Below are positions 1-7,923 of a DNA stretch of 64,000 nt, in pieces (position 1 is the first letter of the stretch; the number at the start of each line of letters is the position of its first letter). The notes beneath the pieces were generated by a model. It was not told the DNA's origin. It saw only the letters and a program-made list of their open reading frames with translations, and did no database searches. The DNA is from JAKAIY01 sp963809385 (lineage in GTDB: Bacteria > Chloroflexota > Ktedonobacteria > Ktedonobacterales > JADMIN01). Position numbers and translations under genes: made by a program. The DNA lies in assembly GCA_963809385.1 (NCBI GenBank), contig CAWEJL010000002.1, positions 806,001-870,000 on the forward strand, given 5' to 3'.

Positions 1-272
1 TTGAGCGACTCGACCGCGACGACGATCGTCTTCTGCATCTTGTTGCTCACCACGCGGCCCGTCCGCTGCTGGCGGCGCGTAGGCGCCGTCACGGGCGCTT
101 TGGGCGCCACGGGCGCGGCGGCCTTAGTCGCGCGGGCGCGGGTCGTCTTGGCGGGCGCCGCTGTCTCCGGCGTCGCCGCCTTCGCAGTCGTGGCCTTCTC
201 GGTTTTCGTGGTCCTCGGCGCCCGCGGCGCCTTCTGGCCGCCGGCTGGCGAAGAGGGCTTGGAAGCGCTCAT
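1..272 (-). CDS. rpsQ: 30S ribosomal protein S17 (partial, 3' end outside window)
   Basis: S17 is a primary 16S rRNA binding protein of the small subunit. About 90 residues are visible before the gene runs off the window edge. The conserved S17 core starts near residue 72 with GRVVSNKMQKTIVVAVE. It is preceded by about 70 residues rich in Ala, Lys, Pro and Thr that ordinary S17 (about 85 residues in total) lacks. The ATG follows a GAGGAG ribosome-binding site that overlaps the rpmC stop region, with only 3 nt between the genes, so translation is probably coupled. The tail is low-complexity and likely disordered. Confidence 0.93.
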   Translation of the reverse strand, partial: MSASKPSSPAGGQKAPRAPRTTKTEKATTAKAATPETAAPAKTTRARATKAAAPVAPKAPVTAPTRRQQRTGRVVSNKMQKTIVVAVESL

Positions 273-275
273 CTC

Positions 276-533
276 TTACTCCTCTCCGGCGGTCTCAGCG
301 GCCAGCTCGCCGCTGGCTGCCATCTCCTGGGCGTGCCGCAGCTCGCTCAGGTGGTACATCAACCGCGCGATGTCGGCCTTCATCTGTGGGAACTGCCGGT
401 TGTCCCGCACTTCGCCACGCGCCTTCTGCAAGCGCAGCTCGAACAGCTTGCGCCGGAGATCGGCCAGCTCTTGCTGCGACTGCGCCCCGCTCATCGCCTG
501 GATTTCGCGGCGCCGCTCATTCTGCTTCGACAC
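276..533 (-). CDS. rpmC: 50S ribosomal protein L29
   Basis: L29 sits near the peptide exit tunnel of the large subunit. The helical-hairpin core is visible as LRRKLFELRLQKARGEVRD followed by the second helix. I chose the GTG start because AGGAGGG lies 6 nt upstream; this gives 85 residues and a 17-nt overlap with the end of rplP. An internal ATG at 494 would give 72 residues, nearer the usual 65, but has no ribosome-binding site. The N-terminal extra residues (SKQNERRREIQA) and the acidic Ala/Glu-rich C-terminus are the departures from a typical L29. It lies in the standard rplP-rpmC-rpsQ order. Confidence 0.93.
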   Translation of the reverse strand: MSKQNERRREIQAMSGAQSQQELADLRRKLFELRLQKARGEVRDNRQFPQMKADIARLMYHLSELRHAQEMAASGELAAETAGEE

Positions 534-951
534 CTTCGCCCTCCTGCTTGACGATGAACTTGGTCTTGATCGGCAGCTTGTTGGAGGCCAGACGCATCGC
601 CTCTTTGGCCACATCCTCTTTTACGCCGCCCAGCTCGAAGAGGATTCGCCCTGGCTTCACCACCGCGACCCAGTGATCGGTCGCGCCCTTGCCAGAGCCC
701 ATGCGTGTCTCAGCCGGCTTCGCCGAGATCGGCTTGTCCGGGAACACCCGAATCCACACCTTACCGCCGCGCTTGATGTAGCGGTTCATGGCGATACGGG
801 CGGCTTCGATTTGCCGCGCCTCGAGCCACACCGGCTCGAGCGCCTGCAAGGCGAACTCGCCGAACGCGATGGTGTTACCGCTGTGCGCGGCCCCCTTCAT
901 GCGCCCGCGATGCTGCTTGCGAAATTTAGTTCGGTTTGGCGCCAGTAACAT
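517..951 (-). CDS. rplP: 50S ribosomal protein L16
   Basis: L16 binds 23S rRNA near the A-site tRNA elbow and helps organise the peptidyl transferase region. The 144-residue product has the normal family length and opens with MLLAPNRTKFRKQHRGRMKG. It contains the usual conserved stretches GKVWIRVFPDKPI and RMGSGKGATDHWVAVVKPG. The ATG has GGAG about 10 nt upstream. The gene follows rpsC after a 138-nt gap, longer than its neighbours' spacings, and its last 17 nt overlap rpmC. Confidence 0.97.
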   Translation of the reverse strand: MLLAPNRTKFRKQHRGRMKGAAHSGNTIAFGEFALQALEPVWLEARQIEAARIAMNRYIKRGGKVWIRVFPDKPISAKPAETRMGSGKGATDHWVAVVKPGRILFELGGVKEDVAKEAMRLASNKLPIKTKFIVKQEGEGVEAE

Positions 952-1089
952 GACTGTTGCTCCAGTTCGCTGGCCGCTGCCGCCCGCGCCGCTTCATCCC
1001 GGTTTCCCGGTTTTCCGAAGCGGCCCGGACGGCCCAAGACCAGCGAAAACACCTTGAGCATCGGACGCCTTCGCGCGTCCTCTGCGCGA

Positions 1090-2154
1090 CTACTCGTCCG
1101 ACGATTCCGTCCGCGGCTGAGCGGGAGCGGACTGCTCGACGCTCGAAGCCGGCGTCTCAGCCGGCGCGGATGGAGCGGCCTGCGGGGCCGGCTGGGCGAC
1201 TGGCCGTGGCCGTGGCGCCGGGCGGCTCGGGTTAGCGATGCCCATCCCACCAGCCGCGCCGGTGCGCGGCCCGCCGGTGCGCGGTCCACCCGCGCGCGGT
1301 CCACGATCATCACGCCGCTCGCCGCCGCGCCCACCACCAGGGCCGCCTCGGCCGCCCTGATAACCGCCGCCGCGTCCGCCGCGCTCATCACGCCGCTCGA
1401 AGCCGCGTCCGCCGCGCTCATCACGCCGCTCGCCGCCGCGTCCACCCTCCAGGCTCACCTGGGTGGCCTGCGCCGCCGCGCCCAGACCAGCTGCGCGCGC
1501 CTTCTCCGGCAGGATGTCGCCGTGATAGATCCACACCTTGATGCCGATCAAGCCATAGGTGGTGTGGGCCTCAGCCTGCCCGTAGTCAATGTTCGCGCGC
1601 AGCGTCTGCAGCGGCACGCTCCCCTCGACTTCTTTCTCCACCCGCGCGATCTCGGCGCCACCCAGGCGGCCAGCCGAGACGATCTTGATGCCCTTGACGT
1701 TGCCACGCATCGCCTTCTGCACGGCCTGCTTCATCGCACGCCGGAAAGCGACGCGCTTCTCGAGCTGCTCCGCAATGCTGCGGGCCACGAGCACCGAATC
1801 CACCTCGGGATTGCGGATCTCGTGGATGCTCAGGCGCACCTTCTTCTTGGCCTTGGCGTCGACCCCTTTGTTGATCGTCGCCTCGAGCTCCACGCGCAGC
1901 CGCTCGACACTCTCGCCGCTGCGCCCGATCACAATGCCCGGCTTCGCCGTATGCACCGTCACCGAGACATTGCCGGCCACCCGCTCGATCTCCACCTTGG
2001 AGACCGCCGCGTTCGCCAGCCGCTTGTTGATCAGCCCGCGCAGGACTCGGTCCTCCGCAAGCAGGTCCTTATAGTCGCGCCGGGCATACCATCGTGACTG
2101 CCAGCCTTCAATCACGCCCAGGCGGAAGCCGGTGGGATGTACCTTGTGACCCAA
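1090..2154 (-). CDS. rpsC: 30S ribosomal protein S3 with long RGG-rich C-terminal tail
   Basis: S3 lines the mRNA entry channel. Residues 1-215 are a normal S3: an N-terminal MGHKVHPTGFRLGV, a type II KH domain with the GRSG loop at 77-80, and the C-terminal S3 domain (KGIKIVSAGRLGGAEIAR). From about residue 220 to 354 there is an extra tail, first rich in Gly, Arg, Asp and Glu with an 11-residue repeat of the type RGGRGGERRDE, then rich in Pro and Ala. E. coli S3 has 233 residues, so this tail is unusual. The DNA shows a 33-bp tandem repeat at 1370-1432. RGG repeats often bind RNA, which is inference here. It follows rplV by 21 nt. Confidence 0.97.
   Translation of the reverse strand: MGHKVHPTGFRLGVIEGWQSRWYARRDYKDLLAEDRVLRGLINKRLANAAVSKVEIERVAGNVSVTVHTAKPGIVIGRSGESVERLRVELEATINKGVDAKAKKKVRLSIHEIRNPEVDSVLVARSIAEQLEKRVAFRRAMKQAVQKAMRGNVKGIKIVSAGRLGGAEIARVEKEVEGSVPLQTLRANIDYGQAEAHTTYGLIGIKVWIYHGDILPEKARAAGLGAAAQATQVSLEGGRGGERRDERGGRGFERRDERGGRGGGYQGGRGGPGGGRGGERRDDRGPRAGGPRTGGPRTGAAGGMGIANPSRPAPRPRPVAQPAPQAAPSAPAETPASSVEQSAPAQPRTESSDE
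1370..1432. repeat. 33-bp-period tandem repeat inside rpsC
   Basis: A 30-bp block at 1370-1399 recurs exactly at 1403-1432, a period of 33 bp or 11 codons. It encodes the repeated RGG and ERRDE motif in the S3 tail. More diverged copies flank it on both sides. Because the period is a multiple of three, copy number can vary without breaking the frame. Confidence 0.85.
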
Positions 2155-2175
2155 TCGAGCGCCTCCTCAGTCCGC

Positions 2176-2556
2176 CTACGCCTGCCGCCGGGACGCGCGT
2201 CGCGCGCCCGCCGGGATGTCGGCTGGATCGTCCGTGACGGTCACCGTAATGTGCGACGAGCGTCGCAGGATGCGTGAGGAGCGCCCGTGAGAGCGCGCCC
2301 GCACCCGCTTGGCGGTGATGCCTTCATCTACGACGGCGTTCATCACCCACAGCGCATCCGGGTCCATTTCATAATTGTTTTCAGCGTTCGCCGCCGCCGA
2401 CGCCACGACCTTATACACGTCGCGCGCCGGGTGGTTCGGCAGGAATCTCAGAATCGCCAGGGCCTCGCCCACGCGGCGGCCGCGGATCGTATCGGTCACG
2501 CGGCGCACTTTGCGGACGGGGTGGCCCACGTTCTTCGCGATAGCTCGTGTCTGCAT
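2176..2556 (-). CDS. rplV: 50S ribosomal protein L22
   Basis: L22 lines the narrow part of the nascent peptide exit tunnel. The 126-residue product carries the family hallmarks near its N-terminus (AKNVGHPVRKVRRVTDTIRG) and the conserved hairpin end RARSHGRSSRILRRSSHITV. The C-terminal 20 residues (DDPADIPAGARRASRRQA) are an added basic tail. It lies between rpsS and rpsC in the standard S10 operon order, with short intergenic gaps of 24 and 21 nt that imply one transcript. Confidence 0.97.
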   Translation of the reverse strand: MQTRAIAKNVGHPVRKVRRVTDTIRGRRVGEALAILRFLPNHPARDVYKVVASAAANAENNYEMDPDALWVMNAVVDEGITAKRVRARSHGRSSRILRRSSHITVTVTDDPADIPAGARRASRRQA

Positions 2557-2580
2557 GCGAATCGTTCGCCTTCCCGCGCG

Positions 2581-2868
2581 CTAGCGCACCGAAGTGGTTC
2601 GCTCGCTCCGGCCGCCCGCATGCCCGCGGAAATGCCGCGTTGGCGCGAACTCACCGAGCTTGTGACCCACCATGTTTTCCGTGACGTAGACCGGCACATG
2701 CTGCTTGCCGTTGTGCACGCCCATCGTCAGCCCCACCATCTGGGGAATGATCGTCGAGGCGCGCGACCACGTCTTGATCACGCGCTTGTCCCCGCTCCGC
2801 ACCATCGCCGCGACTTTCTTCAGCAGCGAGGGGTGGATGTAGGGGCCCTTCTTTGTCGAACGCGACAT
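2581..2868 (-). CDS. rpsS: 30S ribosomal protein S19
   Basis: S19 forms a complex with S13 in the head of the small subunit. The 95-residue protein is of family length and opens MSRSTKKGPYIHPSLLKKV. It contains RVIKTWSRASTIIPQMVGLT and the GHKLGEFAPTRHFRGHAG signature. It is followed by rplV 24 nt downstream and preceded by rplB. Nothing unusual was seen. Confidence 0.97.
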   Translation of the reverse strand: MSRSTKKGPYIHPSLLKKVAAMVRSGDKRVIKTWSRASTIIPQMVGLTMGVHNGKQHVPVYVTENMVGHKLGEFAPTRHFRGHAGGRSERTTSVR

Positions 2869-2914
2869 AGCCTCTTGCTCTCCTCAGGCGTCCCCGTAAG
2901 ACGCGCGTTGCGCC

Positions 2915-3751
2915 TTAGCGGCCCCTACCGGCGTTACGCCGCCGGACGATAAACTTGTCGGTGCGCTTGTTGTGACGGGTCCGGAAGCCCATCGCCGGCT
3001 GGCCCCATGGCGTCTGCGGCTGCCCGCCGATCGGCGCGCGGCCTTCGCCGCCACCGTGCGGGTGGTCCACCGGGTTCATCACCGAACCGCGCACATGCGG
3101 GCGGCGCCCCAGGTAGCGCGAGCGGCCGGCCTTGCCCAGGCGCACGTTCTCGTGATCGAGATTGCCCACCTGACCAATCGTCGCCATGCAGTTGATGTGA
3201 ATGAGCCGCTGCTCGCCGGAAGGCAGGCGCACCTGCGCGTAATCGCCTTCCTTCGCCATCAGCTGCGCCGCCGCGCCTGCCGCGCGGACGATCTGCCCAC
3301 CCTTGCCGATGTACAGCTCGATGTTATGAATCATCGTGCCAGTCGGGATGTTCTTGAGGGGCAGCGCGTTGCCGACGCGGATCTCGGCGTCCGGCCCGCT
3401 CATCACGCGGTCATCGACCTTCAGGCCGTTGGGCGCGATGATGTAGCGCTTCTCGCCGTCGAGATAGTGCAGCAGCGCGATGCGCGACGAGCGGTTCGGG
3501 TCATACTCGATCGAGAAGACCTTCGCCGGCACGCCCGGCTTGTCACGCTTGAAGTCAATGACGCGGTAGCGGCGCTTCACGCCGCCGCCACGGTGCCGCG
3601 ACGTAATGCGGCCCTGGTTGTTACGTCCGGCCTTCGAGATCTTCTTCGTGATCAGCGAGCGCTCGGGCCGGGAGCGAGTGATCTCTTCAAACGAAGAGAC
3701 CGACATCAGGCGACGTCCCGGAGACGTCGGCTTATAGTTTTTTACGGCCAT
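2915..3751 (-). CDS. rplB: 50S ribosomal protein L2
   Basis: L2 is one of the most conserved large-subunit proteins and is needed for subunit association and peptidyl transfer. The 278 residues match family length. The C-terminal signature NPVDHPHGGGEGRAPIGG is present, including the histidine implicated in peptidyl transferase assembly, and the N-terminal GRNNQGRITSRHRGGGVKRR motif is intact. It lies 21 nt after rplW on the same strand. Confidence 0.98.
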   Translation of the reverse strand: MAVKNYKPTSPGRRLMSVSSFEEITRSRPERSLITKKISKAGRNNQGRITSRHRGGGVKRRYRVIDFKRDKPGVPAKVFSIEYDPNRSSRIALLHYLDGEKRYIIAPNGLKVDDRVMSGPDAEIRVGNALPLKNIPTGTMIHNIELYIGKGGQIVRAAGAAAQLMAKEGDYAQVRLPSGEQRLIHINCMATIGQVGNLDHENVRLGKAGRSRYLGRRPHVRGSVMNPVDHPHGGGEGRAPIGGQPQTPWGQPAMGFRTRHNKRTDKFIVRRRNAGRGR

Positions 3752-3772
3752 GTCTGTCCTCCCCGGCGCGGC

Positions 3773-4093
3773 TTACGCCTGCAGCTCCGCGATGGCCTGG
3801 CCTTCGGCCAGCGTCACAATCGCCTTCTTCCACGGGCGCGCATCCTTACGATAGATGCCCTTGCGTGTGCGCAGCGTGCGCGGCTTGCCCGGCAGGCGCA
3901 TCGTGTTGACCTTGACGACCTTCACGCCGAACAGGGCCTCGACCGCCTGGCGAATCTCTGGCTTACTGGCCTCTAGCGCCACCTCGAACGTGTAGCGTGG
4001 CAGCCCCTGCTTCCCATCGGGAGACAGGCCGCTCTCCAGCATCACGCTCTTCTCGGTAATGACGCCTTGCTTGATGACGTCCGTCAGTTCCAT
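3773..4093 (-). CDS. rplW: 50S ribosomal protein L23
   Basis: L23 sits at the exit tunnel and docks trigger factor and SRP. The 106-residue product shows the family pattern VIKQGVITEKSVML near the start and VEALFGVKVVKVNTM in the middle, with the basic KPRTLRTRKGIYRKDARPWKK loop near the end. It begins 6 nt after the rplD stop and is followed by rplB after 21 nt, as in other S10 operons. Confidence 0.96.
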   Translation of the reverse strand: MELTDVIKQGVITEKSVMLESGLSPDGKQGLPRYTFEVALEASKPEIRQAVEALFGVKVVKVNTMRLPGKPRTLRTRKGIYRKDARPWKKAIVTLAEGQAIAELQA

Positions 4094-4099
4094 GGTGGT

Positions 4100-4828
4100 C
4101 TACTCCCCCGCCTTCTCGGCGGCGGCGGCCTCCGCCGCGCGGCGAGCCTTGCGGCGCTCCGCCACGCGCGGGTGACGCTTGCCGGCCAGGGCGTCGTCCG
4201 CCTCGGCGCCGAACTTCTCGACGATGCGCTCCACCGTGGCTACCGGCATCAGCACGACGTCATACTTCAGCAATTCGACCACGTTGATGCTGTCTACATG
4301 CCCCACCTTGATCCGGTGGATGTTGCGCGCGGAGAGAATCACGTTCTCATCGCGCTCCGGCATCAGCGCCAGCACGTTGCGCTCGATAGGCAGCGCGTCG
4401 AGCATCGCCTCCATCGCCTTCGTCCGTGGCTCCTCGAAGGTCAGCGACTCCATCAGCAGCAAGCGGTTGTTGGCCACTTTGTCCGAGAGTGCGCAGCGCA
4501 GCGCGAGCCGCTTCATCTTGCGCGGAATCGACCGGTCGTAGGTGTGCGGGCGCGGGCCGAACACGCTGCCGCCGCCACGCCAGTGCGGCGCGCGGGTCGA
4601 GCCCTGGCGCGCGCGTCCGGTACCCTTCTGGCGGTACGGCTTGCTGTTGCCGCCGGAAACGTTCGCGCGAGTCTTCGTCGAGGCGTTGCCTTGCCGGCGG
4701 TTGACCAGCTGCGACGTCACCACTTGATGCAGCACCGCCGTATTGATCGGGGCGCCGAAGACATAGCTATCCAGGTCAGCTTCTCGGAGGACCTGGCCCT
4801 CCATATCATAGACACTCGCGGATGGCAT
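4100..4828 (-). CDS. rplD: 50S ribosomal protein L4
   Basis: L4 contacts the exit tunnel and, in E. coli, represses its own operon. The 242-residue product contains the family loop VSGGNSKPYRQKGTGRARQG and GPRPHTYDRSIPRKMKRLA. The C-terminus carries an extra basic, Ala-rich tail of about 25 residues beyond the usual 205-210 length. It lies 22 nt after rplC. Whether autogenous control operates here cannot be read from the sequence. Confidence 0.97.
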   Translation of the reverse strand: MPSASVYDMEGQVLREADLDSYVFGAPINTAVLHQVVTSQLVNRRQGNASTKTRANVSGGNSKPYRQKGTGRARQGSTRAPHWRGGGSVFGPRPHTYDRSIPRKMKRLALRCALSDKVANNRLLLMESLTFEEPRTKAMEAMLDALPIERNVLALMPERDENVILSARNIHRIKVGHVDSINVVELLKYDVVLMPVATVERIVEKFGAEADDALAGKRHPRVAERRKARRAAEAAAAEKAGE

Positions 4829-4850
4829 CTTCTGTACTCCTCACCCCGCT

Positions 4851-5723
4851 CTAGGCGCGCGTCGCGGCGCTTCGCGCGGCTTGCGCTATCTGCGCGGCGC
4901 TCTTGCGAATGAGCACGATGCCGCCGTTTGGCCCCGGAATGGACCCCTTGATGACCAGCAGGTTGCGCTCCGGGTCCGCTTGCACAATGTCCAGCGTCTT
5001 CACCGTCACGCGCTCGTTGCCCATCCGGCCAGCCATGCGCGTGCCCTTGAAAACGCGGCCTGGCGTCGTGCCAGGGCCAATTGAGCCAGGCCGGCGCGCG
5101 CGGTCCGACTGGCCGTGCGTGCGCTGGCCGCCGTGGAAGCCGTGGCGCTTCATGACGCCGCCAAAGCCCTTGCCCTTCGAGGCGCCGATCAGGTCAACCT
5201 GCTCGCCCTCTTTGAACATGTCCACCTTGATGACCGCGCCGACTTCCGGCTGCGTCCCGTCAATGATCTTGACCTCGCGCAGCACCTTGAACGGCCCCAT
5301 CGCTTGCGCAGCGCCCCGGCGGCGGCGTGAGGCCCCGCGGCCCTTCGCCTGACCAGCGCCCGCCGTCTCAGCGACCTCGGCCTCCGTCTCGGACGCCTCA
5401 GCGCCTTCCGACTCAGCCGCCCCGGCGCCCGTGCGCTTGCGCGCCTCCTGCCGGGCCTTGGCGCTCTCTTGCTGCTGCTTGCGGCGCTGTCGCTCCGTCT
5501 GCGGCAGTGTATGGCCCAGATGCCCGAGCATCGGGCGCGTCTCGTGCTTCGTCGTCTTCTCGCCAAAGCCGATTTGCGCGGCTTCGTAGCCATCTTTCGT
5601 CATCGTGCGGACCTGCGTCACGACGCAGGGACCCGCCTCGATCACTGTTACGGGAATGGCGGTCCCGTCGGCCTCAAAGACCTGGGTCATGCCCACTTTG
5701 CGGCCTAGCAATCCACTCAACAT
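4851..5723 (-). CDS. rplC: 50S ribosomal protein L3 with a large internal insertion
   Basis: L3 reaches the peptidyl transferase centre. The start (MLSGLLGRKVGMTQVF) and the core (GFGGVMKRHGFHGGQRTHGQ, GRVFKGTRMAGRMGNERVT) are typical. Between about residues 75 and 140 there is an inserted, highly charged segment rich in Glu, Ala, Arg and Lys, which lengthens the protein to 290 residues against about 209 in E. coli. The insertion is at the surface-exposed extension position rather than in the core. It is the first gene after the gap following rpsJ. Confidence 0.97.
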   Translation of the reverse strand: MLSGLLGRKVGMTQVFEADGTAIPVTVIEAGPCVVTQVRTMTKDGYEAAQIGFGEKTTKHETRPMLGHLGHTLPQTERQRRKQQQESAKARQEARKRTGAGAAESEGAEASETEAEVAETAGAGQAKGRGASRRRRGAAQAMGPFKVLREVKIIDGTQPEVGAVIKVDMFKEGEQVDLIGASKGKGFGGVMKRHGFHGGQRTHGQSDRARRPGSIGPGTTPGRVFKGTRMAGRMGNERVTVKTLDIVQADPERNLLVIKGSIPGPNGGIVLIRKSAAQIAQAARSAATRA

Positions 5724-6000
5724 TCGCCCTTCTCCTGGGCGCGCGCGTCACGAGGCGCCAGGCGCTCGTTCTACCAGCCCAGCAGGCCACAATGGCCCGT
5801 CCGGCTGATTCCGTACCCGTGAGGCTATCGCGCGTCTGGCGCGCTCACTCACAGATACGGCGGTGACTCACTTCACTAGAAGCCGTGTGACTCCCGGCGC
5901 GCGGTCACGCATTCCGAGCTTCTCGCCCCTCGTACCGACGCCCAAAAACCTGTATTTGGTCGTACCGGCGAGGCGCCGCTGAAACGCCTGGGCTTCCGCC

Positions 6001-6327
6001 TCAGGCGTTCAGCAGCTTGATCTCGATGTCCACGCCTGCCGGCAGGTTCAGCCGGGTCAGCGATTCCACCGTCTTCGGGTTCGGATCGACGATGTCAATC
6101 AGTCGCTTGTGCGTGCGGATCTCGAACTGCTCGCGCGAGTCTTTGTCAATGAACGGTGACCGCAACACCGTCCACTTCGCGATCTCCGTCGGCAACGGCA
6201 CCGGCCCCGAGACTCGCGCGCCGGTGTTCTGCGCCGTCTCGACGATCGTCGCCGCGCTCTGGTCCAGTATCCGGTGGTCATACGCTCGCAGCCGGATACG
6301 GATACGCTGCTTGGTTGTGGTTGCCAT
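6001..6327 (-). CDS. rpsJ: 30S ribosomal protein S10
   Basis: S10 is a head protein of the small subunit and, in complex with NusB, an antitermination factor. I start at the ATG giving MATTTKQRIRIRLRAYDHR, which matches family length (108 residues); the longer upstream reading has no homology. The motif SGPVPLPTEIAKWTVLRSPF is present. The gene is isolated from rplC by 277 nt and from tuf by about 250 nt, and each gap carries potential secondary structure. Confidence 0.96.
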   Translation of the reverse strand: MATTTKQRIRIRLRAYDHRILDQSAATIVETAQNTGARVSGPVPLPTEIAKWTVLRSPFIDKDSREQFEIRTHKRLIDIVDPNPKTVESLTRLNLPAGVDIEIKLLNA

Positions 6328-6478
6328 ACCCACTCTCTCTTTGTCGCGTCGCCGCTGTCGCCCCACATTCAAACGCCACCGCGCGACAATCGGGGCGCAT
6401 CAAGGGCATGAATAGTAACGAGCGGAGCGGCTTTAGGAGCACGCTCCTATCCAGGAGTCATGCGCCCTCTTCCACACT

Positions 6479-6503
6479 CCCCCTCTCCTCTCAGGAGAGG
6501 GGG
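6479..6503. repeat. REP-like palindrome between rpsJ and tuf
   Basis: An 11-bp perfect inverted repeat (arms 6479-6489 and 6493-6503) encloses a 3-nt loop. The arm reads CCCCCTCTCCT, followed by a GGCCAGAGGGTGAGG tail. This style of CTCTCC/GGAGAG palindrome with a GGGTGAGG flank resembles dispersed extragenic palindromes in other GC-rich genomes. Only one copy is in the window, so its repeat nature is inferred from resemblance. Confidence 0.55.
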
Positions 6504-6533
6504 CCAGAGGGTGAGGTCATCCCCGTCGCGCGT

Positions 6534-6570
6534 GACAAGCCCCGCTCCCTGGAAGGGAACGGGGCTTGTC
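6534..6570 (-). terminator. Strong hairpin immediately downstream of tuf
   Basis: A 17-bp stem with one mismatch and a 3-nt loop (arms 6534-6550 and 6554-6570) begins 6 nt after the tuf stop codon. It has the position expected of a terminator, but no uridine tract follows on the minus strand, so it may act as a pause, an RNA stabiliser or a partial terminator between tuf and rpsJ. Confidence 0.6.
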
Positions 6571-6576
6571 TCCGCA

Positions 6577-7785
<1,209 letters not shown>

Positions 7786-7882
7786 GAGCCTTGTTGTCTC
7801 CTTATGGTGAGCCTTCGCGATTGGCTACCGCGCGCTCACTCCCGCAACGATCATCCGTCGCGGTACTGTTTCCGCCGCCGGA

Positions 7883-7913
7883 CGCGTCAGCGAAACGATG
7901 CTTCGCTGACGCG
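7883..7913 (-). terminator. Hairpin between fusA and tuf
   Basis: A perfect 12-bp stem (7883-7894 with 7902-7913) and a 7-nt loop lie 10 nt after the fusA stop. There is no T-tract on the minus strand. It could attenuate or stabilise the fusA end while tuf is transcribed at a different level. Confidence 0.55.
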
Positions 7914-7923
7914 CTTCCCAGCG

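Noticed and set aside
1..948. 315-codon open frame on the plus strand
   Set aside because: Antisense to rpsQ, rpmC and rplP, all of which are certain by sequence.
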